Shown: positions 1 to 12,300 of the stretch, piece by piece
How positions within the stretch are numbered: the stretch's first letter is position 1
Layout: every line of letters starts with the position of its first letter
Assembly (NCBI GenBank): GCA_037349105.1
Contig: JAYJMM010000015.1
Coordinates: forward strand, 558,001-622,000
Source: Limnomonas spitsbergensis
Taxonomy: Eukaryota; Chlorophyta; Chlorophyceae; Chlamydomonadales
Direction: 5' to 3'
DNA: 64,000 bases
Notes under the pieces: model-generated
Database searches by the model: none
What the model was told of the DNA's origin: nothing
The model's input: only the letters and a program-made list of their open reading frames with translations
Position numbers and translations under genes: made by a program

Positions 1-996
1 GCCAAATTGACATCTCAGTCATAACGGATGCACGTAGAACAAGAGGACAGTCGGCAAATACATTGCTCCCCTAAAACTGAGAAATGAAATCAGGCATCTC
101 AAGCGGCACGGCAGAGACCTCTATCCCATCCACGAGGAGTGGAGCAAGCGGAGTGAGCATGTGGAGTGAGCACGAAGGGTCCAGCACGTGCGTGTAAAGT
201 ATGCCATCATCCTCTTCTCCTTGACAAACGTCGGCCATAGCTCGTGCTGTGCCATCAATTCCGTAGGAGACGTATTATTTTCAATTGTGACGCCCTTGCC
301 CGCTACTGTAGTTCGCATGAAAACTATGCTCTCTGACTCACTGCAGTCGTCCACCAAGAACTTGATCTGGTGCAATCACTTGCCGTCGGGGATACGGTTT
401 GATTGCCTGATCTTTGTGTCATTTTTGTTTGGTGGGTGAACTTGCTTTCCTCTTGTGCCTTCTCCCTTGAATTTCCTAGCTGGATTTTTGTCTGCCGACG
501 TGTCCGAGCTTCATTTCAGCATGGCCCAGAGGTGTAACGTCATTAACTTGCTGTTGGGGTCCAGCTTGCCCATCCGGAAGCCCGGAAGGTGCTCTTGACA
601 CTGACGTTCACGCCCATGAGCTAGGACAGGGTCTCACTGACCAGAGCCGCATAATCTTCCCCTGGCCCACCCTCAAGAAGGCCTGGCATAATGAAGCTGG
701 ATTCCAAACTGTCGTGCATGGCTAGCGGCGCAACGCCGCTTCTTGCAGCCATGCTACTGCCGTTGCCGTTGCTGCCATTCATTCACCACTGGGCTGATGT
801 GGATCAAAATTTGAACTGCCTACGGCCGTTCGTTGGACAGGGCTGGGCTTGCTAGTCGCTCCACCAGGTCCCCCCTGGCCTGGTCATACGCCGTAATGTA
901 GCTGAATTGTAGCTACCGGTATGCACCTTCAATATAAACAGTGACACGCAGGGCAGTAGACCAACTAATAAGAAATCAGCAGGTCCCGATCTTTCC
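1..996. other. no gene recognised; carries one copy of a dispersed repeat
   Basis: No open frame here resembles a protein I know; the two overlapping 83-84 codon frames near 121-439 are opposite-strand shadows. Around 526-560 the motif GCCCAGAGGTGTAACGTCAT recurs, with a few changes, near 42,312, 42,760 and 43,400, so part of this stretch belongs to a repeat family that is also present as inverted copies in the 42-43 kb region. Confidence 0.5.
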
Positions 997-1795
997 AGGT
1001 ATCGATCTCCCTTAAAAACGTACTTTTACTCTCCAACGTTTCAGTCAAATGACATGGCATTACTTGCCAACGTTGGCAAGTGAGTGACGTCATTTTTTCC
1101 TAAGTCCGTCATCTTTGACGAGGAGCGCATGCCATTAAATACTTGTATTACTTATTATTTATCGACCTCGATTACGATCGTACCAAGTGCCCAGAGGGCC
1201 TCCATGGAAGCGAGGGTGTTGCAGGCGAGCGTCGACTAATCGCTGCTGCAGCCCATCCTGAGGCGCGATTATCTAAAGCTGCAGGTCCTACTTTTTCTGG
1301 TATGAAGCGTGCCTGTGCCTGCTACAAGAGCACTCACTGCATTTTGGTGTGCAGTTTCGGCCCACTTGCACAGCATTGAGCCAGCTAACACATCATCCCA
1401 CCCTTTTGGGCAACATCTTGCATGCATGCGCAGCTTCCACCAGTACTGGCAGCCCCCGAATGCATGCCCAGCCCCCCGCATGCATGCACGTTACCCCGCC
1501 CGCTTGCATGCACTACCGAACTACCCCCCGGCCGCATGCGCACCGCTTGCATGCACAGCTCCCACCCTTATGCACACTGCCTACATGCACACACCCATGC
1601 CCACATGCACAGCATCCCGCCTGCTTGCAGAGCGCCCCACACGCATGCGCATTCCTTGCATGCACAGGTCCTTGCTTGCATTCACATCACGTAGCCGCGC
1701 TCGCGACCCTCCACCTGCATTCTCTGCTCCTTCCCACATGCAAACACCCCGCCCGCATACGCACTACCCCCCGCCTGCCAATATCGCAGCATCTC
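997..1795 (+). repeat. left terminal inverted repeat of the Mutator-like element
   Basis: Begins AGGTATCGATCTCCC and pairs with the reverse complement of 5405-6171. The inner half is a string of imprecise 20-30 bp units around TTGCATGCAC, so the inner boundary is approximate. The overlapping open frames rich in His, Ala and Pro are read-through of these units and are not genes. Confidence 0.75.
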
Positions 1796-3299
1796 TCGTG
1801 ACTGTATGTTAGAGAACCCAGCCAAGGATCCACGAGTCATGAACATTCTCACTGGCTGCAGTTCACGGGGGGATCTGGTCCGCATCTGCGAGAATACCGG
1901 CGATGATTTCACTGCGTGATCCGTGACAGAGGAGGGGCTAACGACTCACAGCTGCTCTGCAAAGAGGTGTGGCCAGACATGCGGCCATATCTTGTGGGGG
2001 GACCAGAAACTGCCTGACATGACATGTGGCGTATTCAGGTTGGGTGGACTGCTGAAGGTCAAGTTGCATACCCGTGAGCACCGTGCTTTAATCCCGCCTG
2101 GGCGTTTCGAGGCAGATGGATCAGAGTTCGCCTTGCTGAGGTAAATTTGCCATGGGCTAGACTGTAAATTCGGTAACCCCAAGCTTATCTATAAACAGGG
2201 GCAAATGTATTTAAACAGAGCATGCCATGGATCAAGCCTTTGTAATTTATCAATTTCTCTTTCCCTTACCCCGCTTAGGTACAGCCCCATGTGCTGCTTC
2301 TCGTATGAGGTCATGTGTGACTGGTCAGCGCAATGTATCGGCTGATGGAACTTCTACCGCAACTTGATGCTCACGTCAGTCAGATATCCTGAACTGCCAC
2401 TTGCAAACAAAAAGGTGCAACCCAGGGTATGCTACACGTATTTATTTTAAAGAGCCTCTGCTGTGATTCAGCTATGGCCCGGGGACCCACGTGCATCAAG
2501 CCCTGTTTTGCCCGGGCCACCCGCCGTAGGATGGTCAAGGTTTGGCACATTGCACCTGCTCCACTTGCTCAGTTCCACAATTTATGCCATTCGGAGGTAT
2601 CACATAGTGCCTATGACAGGCTCCATAGAGGTCACTGCGGCCGTTGTTGCAACAGCAAAGCAGCGCTTGCTCAGCAACGAGTCGCTGCTCTTTTAACGTG
2701 CCACGCTTGACGTCATCATGCAGCAGTATGATGGTATCACAATTGGCTTTCACCAGGACCGGTGTTGCATCGCGGTCCCTTGTTTGGCAGATCTTGAGGC
2801 GCCGCTTGTTTTGGGGTCAAGCTTAAAGGACTGATGCTTTGTCCAGGACCATAGCCACCGTATATCACGGCCAGCCCTCGTGCAAGACAGCAGCTACTCT
2901 GCTGGTATCTCTGAGGAGAAGCTTGATGACTTGAGGGCTGCTTTCGCTAGGATGCGCAGCGACCGCTCCGGGCATTCACCAAAACTAATCAGGAGTTTGG
3001 AGAGCAACTGCGGATACATATCTCATTTTGTTTTCCTTCTGTGCGTGCGATACTGTGTGCACCACATGAACACAGTTCAGAGGGAGAAGGAGTCAGGGGA
3101 GCGCTTCTTTGCGAAGTGACACAAAACTTCAGCCTGTCTTCAGTTGTCTATGCTAGGCTCGTATTTCCGCCAATATTGAGGTTTCCGTCATGTAATTTAC
3201 AATGGCTTTGAACTTGACTCAACAGCCTTACCCAGTGAAAGTGGCTTAGCAACAGTATCCCTCAATGGCATAACAGTATCACAGGGATCCACACTCAAG

Positions 3300-3960
3300 A
3301 TTTCAACCTTCGATCCAGCTTGGGTCTTCTATAGTGACATCTGGGGGTGCATCAGTGCATTTATGATTCCAGTCTACAGCCGTGCTTGGGTCTCCTTGAG
3401 TGGCAAGCCTGGGGGGCATCGACACAAATTAGATTTCAGTTTAACCCCGTGCTTGGGATTCCTCGAGTGTCATGCTTGTGGCTCATCAACATAATTAAGA
3501 TTTCAGTCTACAGCATTGCTCACGTCTCCTAGAGTGGCATGTCTAGGGCGCATCAGCATAATTAAGATTCCAGTCTAAGACCCTGCTTGGGTCTCCTAAA
3601 GTGGCATGTCTGGGGCGCATCAACATGCTTAACGTTCAGTATTGAGCCCTGCTTGGTTCTCCTAGAGTGGCATGCCTGGGGCGCATCAGCATAATTAAGG
3701 TTCAGTGTGGAGCCATGCTTGGGTCTCTTAGAGTGGCATGCATGGGGCACATCAGCATAATTAAGATTTCAGTCTAAAGCCTTGTTCACGTCTCCTATGG
3801 TGCATACCTGGGCGCATCAGCATAATTAAGATTTCAGTCTAGAGACCTCCTCGGGTCTCCTAGAGTGGCATGTCTAGGGTGCATCAGCATAATTAAGATT
3901 TCAGTATACAGCCTTGCTTGGGTCTCCTAGAGTGGCATACCTGGGGCACATTAGCATAAT
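3300..3960 (+). repeat. tandem repeat, ~60-bp unit, inside the Mutator-like element
   Basis: About ten imprecise units. Each contains GGTCTCCTAGAGTGGCATG, then a GGGGCGCATCAGCATAATTA-like segment and TTCAGTCTA. Minus-strand frames with repeated CHSRRPKQG come from these units. Confidence 0.8.
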
Positions 3961-4619
3961 TGTGATGAATAAAATCTGAAGCCGTAATACCGTCACATGA
4001 ATCCTGAACTATACAATTTTCGAGGGGAAAACAGGAAACCAAGATTTGAGTCAGAAGCCCCGCCCAAAGCCTTGAGAGGCATGTCTCGTGCGTATCAAGC
4101 AAAATGAAGGTGCCTCAAACATCATGAAACAAAGGGCATGGCTAGGCAATATGGTTGCGCATCATGACGCGCGCAATGACACCCACTGCGAACTTGGTCG
4201 ACTCCACTCCTAGGGGGTAGTCTGGTAGATGGCCCATGCCAAATTCCTTCCATCTAGGCCCAAAGGCTGCACAAAAGGTATCAAGATTTCTGGGCTAGTG
4301 CCAATGTAAAGAGCTGCCTCCTGGACTGATGCGGACATGCTCTCTTCAGATGAACCTGGGGGAGGAAGGCTGCTGGGGCTGCATGGGCTACATGGGTTGT
4401 AGGGGCAAAAAGGGTGGCCATGATAGCAGCTGGTTCTCTGGATGGCACACCCACGCACCGCAAGAACTCCGCTAGCCGCTCGCATATCCGTGACACATTC
4501 CAATGGAAGCTCCCAATGGAGCTTGCACCCATCTCGGCTAATGAATCAATGTACAACATGGCTTGTTGTTTCTAAAGGGTCTGCCTCACAACCTTCTGCC
4601 TCGCTAACAGCTTCGAGCA

Positions 4620-5404
4620 GGGGCATGAGCAATTGAGCATGCTCGCATGCGCTGCACGTGAGGACAGGTTGCTGTGATGCACATTCCCGCCCAAATGCAG
4701 TGACCCATGCATGCGCATGCAGGCTAGGGTCTGTGCATGCTGGCCATGGTCTATGCAATATGCATACGGGCTGTGCGCATACGGACGGGGGCTGTACATC
4801 CGGACAGGCTGTACAAACATACGGCCGTAGGGCAGTAAATGCAAATGGAGAGCTACACATACGGCAAGGCGCTGTTAGCAATTAATGTGGGTGGAGGACT
4901 GTGTGGTTGGGCGGGAATGTGCACGTGGACGGGAGTCTGCATATGTTGGCGGGGCGCATAGCTTACGGGTTGGGAATGCCGGTGGGGGGCTGTGCGTGCA
5001 AGCGTGGGGCTGCGCATACGGGCGGAGAGCCGCCCATTTGGGCGGGACTTGCGCATACAGATAAGGGCCTGTGCATACGGGCAGTGCCTACGGGTGGATA
5101 ACAGTGTATGCCGATGGGGGATGGGGGACCGTGCGGGCGGATGGGGTAACATTGCATACAGGTGGGGGTCTGCAGAATGCGGAATGTGAATGGGGATGGG
5201 GGGCAGTACCAGCGGATGGGAGTAACAGTACATGCAAGTGGGGGCCTGTGCATACGGGCTGTGTCTATGGGTGGGTAACAGTGGAAGCCAATGGGGGACT
5301 GGGGGGCCTTGCGGGCGAGAGGGAAATGTGCATGGGGGTGTGGACTGTGTACACGGGTAGGGGATGGCTCATGTGGTTGAAAGACCGTTTATGAGGGCGA
5401 GGTG
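4620..5404 (+). repeat. degenerate GTGCATACGGGC-type tandem repeats
   Basis: Imprecise 20-40 bp units around CTGTGCATACGGGC with G-rich spacers lead into the right terminal inverted repeat. The six or more overlapping open frames on both strands here have periodic Cys/Gly/Trp or Pro/His composition and no family resemblance. Confidence 0.7.
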
Positions 5405-6171
5405 CAGAGCATATTGGCAGGCGCCAGGCGGCTGTGCGTGCAAGCGGGGGTAGTGTGCATGCGGGCGGGGTGTTTGCATGTGGGAAGGAGCTGAGAATGC
5501 AGGCATGGACATGTGCATGCAAGGAATGCGTAGGCGTGCGGGGCGCTCCGCAAGCAGGCGGGATGCTGTGCATGTGGGCATGGGTGTGTGCATGTAGGCA
5601 GAGTGTATGTAGGTGGGAGCTGTGCATGCAAGCGGTGAAGTTTTGTGAAGTTTTTACAGTCCATCAGAGCAAGCGGGCGGGGTACCGTGCATGCATGCGG
5701 GGGGCTGGGCATGCATTTGGGGACTATCAGTACTGGTGGAAGCTGCGCATGCATGCAAGATGTTGCCCAAAAGGGTGGGATGATGTGTTAGCTGGCTCAA
5801 TGTTGTGCAAGTGGGTCGAAACTGCACACCAAAATGCAGTGAGTGCTCTTGTAGCAGGCACAGGCACACTTCATACCAATAAAAGTAGGACCTGCAGCTA
5901 TAGATAATCGCGCCTCAGGATGGACTGCAGCAGCGATTAGTCCACGCTCGCCTGCAACACCCTCGCTTCCATGGAGGCCCTCTGGGCACTTGGTACGATC
6001 GTAATCGAGGTCGATAAATAACAAGTAATACAGTATTTAATGGCATGCGCTCCTCGTCAAAGATGACGGACTTAGGAAAATTTGACGTCACTCACTTGCC
6101 AACGTTGGCAAGTAATGCCATGTCATTTGACTGAAACGTTGGAGAGTAGTTTTTAAGGGATATCGATACCT
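5405..6171 (-). repeat. right terminal inverted repeat of the Mutator-like element
   Basis: Reverse complement of 997-1795 with scattered substitutions and small indels. It ends ATCGATACCT immediately before the second CGATCTTTC at 6172-6180. The outer end is therefore only 168 bp from the CHLM start codon. Confidence 0.75.
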
Positions 6172-6339
6172 CGATCTTTCTAAATGCCGTGTCCGAGTCT
6201 CCGACCTTTGCACCTGCCGATATTACGAGAGTGACAAGCCCCTGGCCTGCCTTGTACGGCGATCTTATCTTTTTTGAAGCGCCAAATGTCTTGTACCATC
6301 ATCTCCCATCTCTCTCTCTCCTAGCTACAGCTCGAAACA
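6172..6339 (+). promoter_or_regulatory. short region between the transposon and the CHLM ATG (5' UTR and core promoter candidate)
   Basis: All CHLM-proximal sequence between the element and the start codon fits in 168 bp. A pyrimidine-rich TCTCTCTCTC stretch lies just upstream of the ATG. I see no confident TATA box. Either the promoter is very short or part of it is supplied by the inverted-repeat arm. Confidence 0.35.
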
Positions 6340-9300
6340 ATGCAGTGCATCGGCAGCAAGCAGAGCGTCTCCGCCTCGATGGCAACTCGCAGCGTCCCAT
6401 GCCCTCGACCGAGCCGTGTTACCGCGCTGGTCTCGCGGTGCAGCGTTCAGCAGCCTAAGAGGAGCGTCATGCCCGCCCTGGTCTCTGCACCTGTCCTTTC
6501 CGCCGCGGCTGCCATCGGCCTGGCCATCGCACCCAGCATGGCGCGTGCCAGCGAGGTGATGACTACCACTGCCTCGACGGACCCGAGCTCGCTCACGTTA
6601 GCCGTGGGAGGCGGAGTTGCCATTGCTGGTCTTGCTGGAGCCCTGCTGGCTACCGACCCTCAAAAGAGGTGAGAGGGAGACCAGGCAGGGTACCCAAGGC
6701 CTGGCATGCAGGGGGGGGGATGTTGGCAACCGACCTTCAAAAGGGGATGGACGAGACAATGTGACCAGGGTGACCAGGCATGTAGTCTCCATACCTGGGG
6801 GGAATAACATCCACTGATCAGTCTCACTGGCGTCCCGCCGTTTGTCCGATCCAATCACCATGTCACCTTTTGCGTAGTTTGCGTCATGTTGGGTCTTGGG
6901 AGGCGATGAGGGAAGAGGGTCAGGCCTGACCTAGGGCCAATAAAAGGACAGCAGTGCTCAATTAAGGGAGCTCTGGCTGCTCCAAAGCTACAACCTGGCC
7001 TACGACCAGCAGGGCTTGAGGCTGTTCACAGCTCTGCGCCAAGCCCAGGAGGAGGAAGGCTGGAGCTCAGGCCTGGGGGACATGTTGGGACAGGAGTGAC
7101 GTAGAAGCCATAGCAATACGGAGAGGAGGAGACGAGACAGTTGGGCCTCTCTCAACGCATGGGGGGCCTCTATCAACCAACGCTCCAACCCTTTTGGAGG
7201 AAATCTGTTCTGCTCCATTCTCTTTCGATACCTTCAACTTAAATCAACCGACTTTGCGACTCTGATACGTAATCAGCAGGACCTACGCTCCAACCCTTTT
7301 GGAGTTAATCTGTTCCGCTCCATAGACTCTGACACGTAATCAGCAGGCCTCATGGTCATATGGCAGCCATGCATCAGCGATATAGTCAGGGGTAGCAGTC
7401 AGACAGCAGTCTGGTAGCAGTCAGGTAGCGCGATCAGGTAGCACTGAATGGGATTGGCTCGAAACAATATGTGGCGCAGTCCTGCCTGAGCTCTCTGCAC
7501 CATCAGAGTGGAAAGCGGACAGCTCAGCGGAAATCTGGGAGCGGGGATACCATGGGATTTTAACTGAACAATGATGTAAGAAAATAAAGAAGAAAGGAAG
7601 ATACCTACGCCCCGTGGGGGGCGTGAGAGTTAAGGAAACAGCGCAGCCTGGGCCGAAGCCACATCCGCGCCGTTTCTGAGCAATTCTGTATGACATTTGA
7701 GGACGACGCTAAGCTATCCTGCCCAAGCATTTTAGCGGCAGCATCAGAGCGAATTTCATTGGGTCTCTGTCCGCTGGTCAGGCCCATACAATTTAAAAAG
7801 CTTCAGCTACGATTCAGCTATCTGACGGCCTTCGGCCAGGGGGGCCGTTGGCCCCTGTATAGCTGGCAGGTAGGGTCTGCTGCAGGAAGGTGCCTGCTTT
7901 ATGGGCCACCAATTAGCGTAGGAAAGAACCGTGGCGGGATCCCGCTTTGCGGCAATTTGGGCCGCCGGCTGGAGGCTTGAAGGTTTCCCCCTCCAACGCA
8001 GTCCTGGCTGCCTGATGTCCTGCCAGTACTGTCCTACCAGTACTGCCTGTCCTGCCGGCACTGTCGTGCCAGTACTACCTGTCCTGCCAGTACTGCTGAT
8101 GTCCTGCCAGTACATGGTCTGGTGCGCAATCAAAGAAACACAGTGAGGGAGCAGCGCGTGTGGCCCCGGTGTGTGAGCACTCACTGTGGACTTTCTCATG
8201 ACAATTCACTGCAATCAAAAATGGCTGTGGGTCATCGGCACTACTGTCACGAGCTGTGTTTCTTACTTCTCGTCTCATCTACATGTCAGCTACACTCCAG
8301 CCTCCAGCCGGAGGCCCCGTTTGTGGCCAGCCTTGTTGCTTTGGCCACCAGCTACAGGCCGGTCCAGGTGTGGTCTTAATTGAGCCTTTGGCGGCCGCGG
8401 GACGGCCTGCCAAAGTTGGACTTGAAGCTAAAAAACAAGCACTGGTCACAAAGATGAGTTGCCCGCAACTGACATTCTGCTTGCAGCCGGCCCCCATGCG
8501 TGAAATATCCAAGGGGAGCCCCGCGCCTCCTCTCTTGTTGCGCAATCCACCCGGAGCATGCCCCCCCGCACTCCGTACTTATCTCACCTGCAGTAGGAGC
8601 AGTGTTCATTTTTTGGGCTTCATGTTCAACTTGGGCAGGCCGCCCAGCGTCCGCCAAAGACCTAACTAGGACCAAACCTGGACTGGCCTGCAACTGGTGA
8701 CCAAAGCAGCAAGACTGGCCACGAATGAGGCCTCCGGCCAGCGGCCGGAGTGTACCTGACATGTAGCTGGCATGTAGCTGAGTCACGAAAAAAGAAACGC
8801 TGACTAGGAGAGTGCCTGGACAGTCTCTGATGTCTGTGCAGGGCATTTCCTGACAGTGGGGTATCAGTTGGTTGGGGTTTGCTTGGCCACAGGGCTCTGT
8901 GCCTAAGAGAGCATGTTCCTAAGAGAGAGCTTTCGTGTACAGCGTGGATCTGTCCCGCCTCGTTTACTAAGCAGCCATCGCCTGTGGGGCGACCCTGTGC
9001 AATGAGTCTATGGATCTAGTAGGCTTGTGTGCTCCGAGCTCATCTGCATTCCCACGCTTTCCTCAACAGGCGATCCGCTCAGATGGCGTCCACCGGCGGC
9101 GATGAGAATGAGGCGGTGAGCCACGGGGCGGGGCAACAAACGTTTTTTTTGGGGGGGGGGGGCTTGAATGCGGTGTGTATTTTGCATGGTACTTCGGCTT
9201 CGATTTAATTACATGACGGCCTTTGGCTCACAGCAGGGCTTGGTGCAGCAAGCCTGTTAGGCTTGGACCACCAGCTGTAGGCCGGTCAGGGTGTTTGGTC

Positions 9301-12300
9301 CACGTCAGCTCAGTGGTAGTTAAGGTCCGGGGCCCTGTAGGCCCTGCAGGTCCAAACCACCTTCTGGGGCTCGTAGGGGTTATGACCTTTAGGCCTAGGG
9401 TCAGTTGTCATGTTGAGCACTGGAAAATGTATTGCTGGCAGTTGCTGCAAGCTGTCTAGAGGTTGTGCCTGACCTCTACCATGTCTTGAAGAGCGCACTG
9501 CCGCGCTGCTTAAGCAGATCTAAAAGAGCGCAGTCCGCGGGTCAATCTAGACCTTCACCATTCATCTCCTTTTACTCCCTTCTTCTTATTTTTCTTTAAT
9601 TACCGGGACTTGTGTATATTATTATCTTTATTATGTTCACTCCCTTTTTTTATGGTGCCTCTTATTGCTGTATTTCTTTGGATGCAGGTCAAGAATTACT
9701 TCAACACTGAGGGCTTTGAGCGCTGGCGCAAGATCTACGGCGAGACGGGCGAGGTCAACAAGGTCCAGATGGACATTCGAACGGTGAGGCCTAGATTTCA
9801 CTTATGGACATTATCATGTTTTCTACCATCCAAGTTTAGCAGCTTCAAAAGTTCAACAAGTCCCAGAAGTACATCCGAACGATGGTGTCCAGACTCCATC
9901 CATTCACATCAGGATGTCATGAGCATTCAAGTGAAACAGCTGCATTGCGGAGGATCTGCACCAAGGATTTTTGGACAGACCCTCGAGCTGTGAAAGCCCC
10001 TAAACCCTAATACGTTGCGCCTAGGCACTGCAGCCCCAAGCAGCAAAAGTAAAAAAGAAACCCTGCAGACTGCAGTGTCAGAATGGGATCATGTCCCGCT
10101 ACGCTGGCCACTGCTTCCAGCTTTTGGAAAAATGACGTCGCAGTCCCGTTCTCGACCCCTGACTTCTTCTGTTTATCTTCGGACTCTGTGTTTGAGTGTG
10201 TCCTAGGTTTGGGGTCTGAACCCGGCATGTGCTGTGCGGCTTCTCACCTGGTCCCCTGTCATTGGGCCCGCAGGGCCATGCCATGACCGATCTCGACCCT
10301 TATCCCATTAACCTGAACCTATAACCCTTCATTCTAAATCCAGCATGTGCTGCATGCCCTGTGGCCTCACACCTGGTCCCCTGTCATTGCGCAGGGCCAC
10401 GCCATGACCGATCTCGACCCTTATCCCATTAACCTGAACCTATAACCCTTCATTCTAAATCCAGCATGTGCTGCATGCCCTGTGGCCTCACACCTGGTCC
10501 CCTGTCATTGCGCAGGGCCACGCCATGACCGATCTGAACCTGGATCTGTATCTGTGCTGTAAGCTGTACATGTGCCAGTGTTCAAGGTTTTGGTTCTGCA
10601 CCCGGGATGTGCTGCGTTGCGTGCCCTGTGGCCTCACATCTGGTCCCCTGTCATTGCACAGGGCCATGTCATGAACGTACTAAAACCTGAACCTTTAATC
10701 CGAAATGTGCTGCGTGCCCTGTGGCCTCACACCTGGTCCCCTGTCATTGCACAGGGCCACGCCATGAGCGTTCTGAGCCCTGCACCCTGAACCCGGCATG
10801 TGCTGCGTGCCCTGCGGCCTCACATTTGTCCTCCTGTCGCTGCGCAGGGCCACGCCATGGCCGTTCTGAACCCTGAACCCATAACAAAAAACCCAGAACC
10901 CTTAACCCTGAACCCGGCATGTGCTGCATGACCTGTGGCCTCACACCTGTTCCCCTGTTGCTGCACAGGGCCACGCCATGACTGTTGACAAGGTGCTGCG
11001 ATGGGTGGACGAGGAGGGGGGCGTCACGGGAATCACCGTCTGTGATGCCGGGTGTGGAACAGGTGGGATGGGGGGATGCCGGGTGTGGGACAGGGGGGGG
11101 GGGTGTAACAGGTGGGAGGGGGATACCGGGTGTGGAACAGGTGTGTGTGGGGGGGGTGTAACAGGTGGGAGGGGGGGAGGATGGGGAGGGTAAAGGGTTC
11201 CATCTGTTAAACCTAAAATGGAATGCTGGACAGGTGAGACCGGTGTTATGATGAGGGTTGAGTGTGTATTTTTAAGCCCTGGACCGGGGGTGGGGGGAGG
11301 CAAGCTAGCAGGGGCTGCTTGGATCTTCTGGAGATAGCTGATTCGGGCCTCTGCCTGGGCTTGGGGTGCACAGCAGTACATTTTGATTTCTGGCCCTGAG
11401 CTTTTGCTTGGGTCATGCCTCAGAAGCGATCGATGCCTCGAAGCTACCAAATCAGTCGCGGTTTGGAATGCTTCGGGCTGTTTGGTTTCGATGCTTAGCT
11501 TGGTTTGTTTTGGAAAGCAACCTTCGCGCCTGTTCTCGCGCCGTCACTCTTCCTCGCCCAACGCGCCCCTACGGACCCTGAAACCCTCTAACGCGTTAGA
11601 CACTAACGCTGTCGCCTTACGACACTCACTTGTATGTATTCACCTGTATAGTATTATTAATTTATTATTGCATTATTGAGTGGTCGAGGCGCAGATGACA
11701 CGTCGAGGCCGGATGCCATCAAGGCGGTATGTGGGGTACATGGTTTCCGACAGCGTGCATAGCCCCTTGTGCAAAGCTCACTCGAGCCTGCCTGGTTCAA
11801 TTCTGAGTTCCCGAGAGTTTGCACAGCTCACTCGAGTCTGCATGGTTTAATTCAGCATGCACCAGTTGGGCTGATTATATCACCTGCGGCAGGTCACCGG
11901 GGCAATGGGGGAACGCACTGAGGATCCACCCTGACTAAAAACTGATGATCTTGCCTTGACGCGGTACGGACTTCTGTTTGCACTTTTGAGGTTTCGGATT
12001 GAAAATATAAAAGCATACCATGTCAACATGAACACATCAAGTCGACAGAACATGAGCGTGAGGAAAATTTCAGTTGCTGCCCATTTCCTGCCTTATGGTG
12101 CTGCATGTTGACGATGTCCACTGGTCCTGTCCATACTGTCGAGATGCAGCAAAGGGGTGCACCAAATAGGTTTATAACTCCATCTGAAGGCGATTGTGCG
12201 TATGTTTAAGTCTTGTCCAATTGTCCACTTGGCATGTCAACTTGGTATGTTTTAGATTTTCAATCTAAAACCTGGAAAGTGCAAACAAACTTCTGAACCG

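Larger units (their letters stand above)
997..6171. mobile_element. Mutator-like (long-TIR) non-autonomous transposable element
   Basis: The sequence from about 997 to 1795 is repeated in inverted orientation from 6171 back to about 5405. Both ends start AGGTATCGAT and continue through shared segments (a CCAACGTTGGCAAGT palindrome, a GATTACGATCGTACCAAG stretch, then GC-rich TTGCATGCAC-type subrepeats). The 9-mer CGATCTTTC directly flanks both ends (987-995 and 6172-6180). Terminal repeats of several hundred bp with a 9-bp target duplication are typical of Mutator-like elements. No transposase or zinc-finger frame is recognisable inside, so it is probably non-autonomous. The interior holds tandem repeats (3.30-3.96 and 4.62-5.40 kb) and one copy of the 100-bp dispersed family near 2470. 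Confidence 0.75.
6669..9069 (+). other. CHLM intron 1 with repeats
   Basis: Non-coding. Just after the donor, 6725-6755 repeats the exon-1 end (ttggcaaccgaccttcaaaa against ctggctaccgaccctcaaaa). 7180-7340 holds a ~105-bp tandem pair built on CGCTCCAACCCTTTTGGAG. 7560-7680 is one copy of a second dispersed repeat. 7798-7920 and 8255-8800 hold copies of the ~100-bp dispersed family. Confidence 0.7.

Noticed and set aside
1143..1812. His/Ala/Pro-rich frames of 90-167 codons
   Set aside because: They lie in the inverted-repeat arm and reappear antisense at 5.4-6.0 kb; composition follows the GCATGCAC subrepeats.
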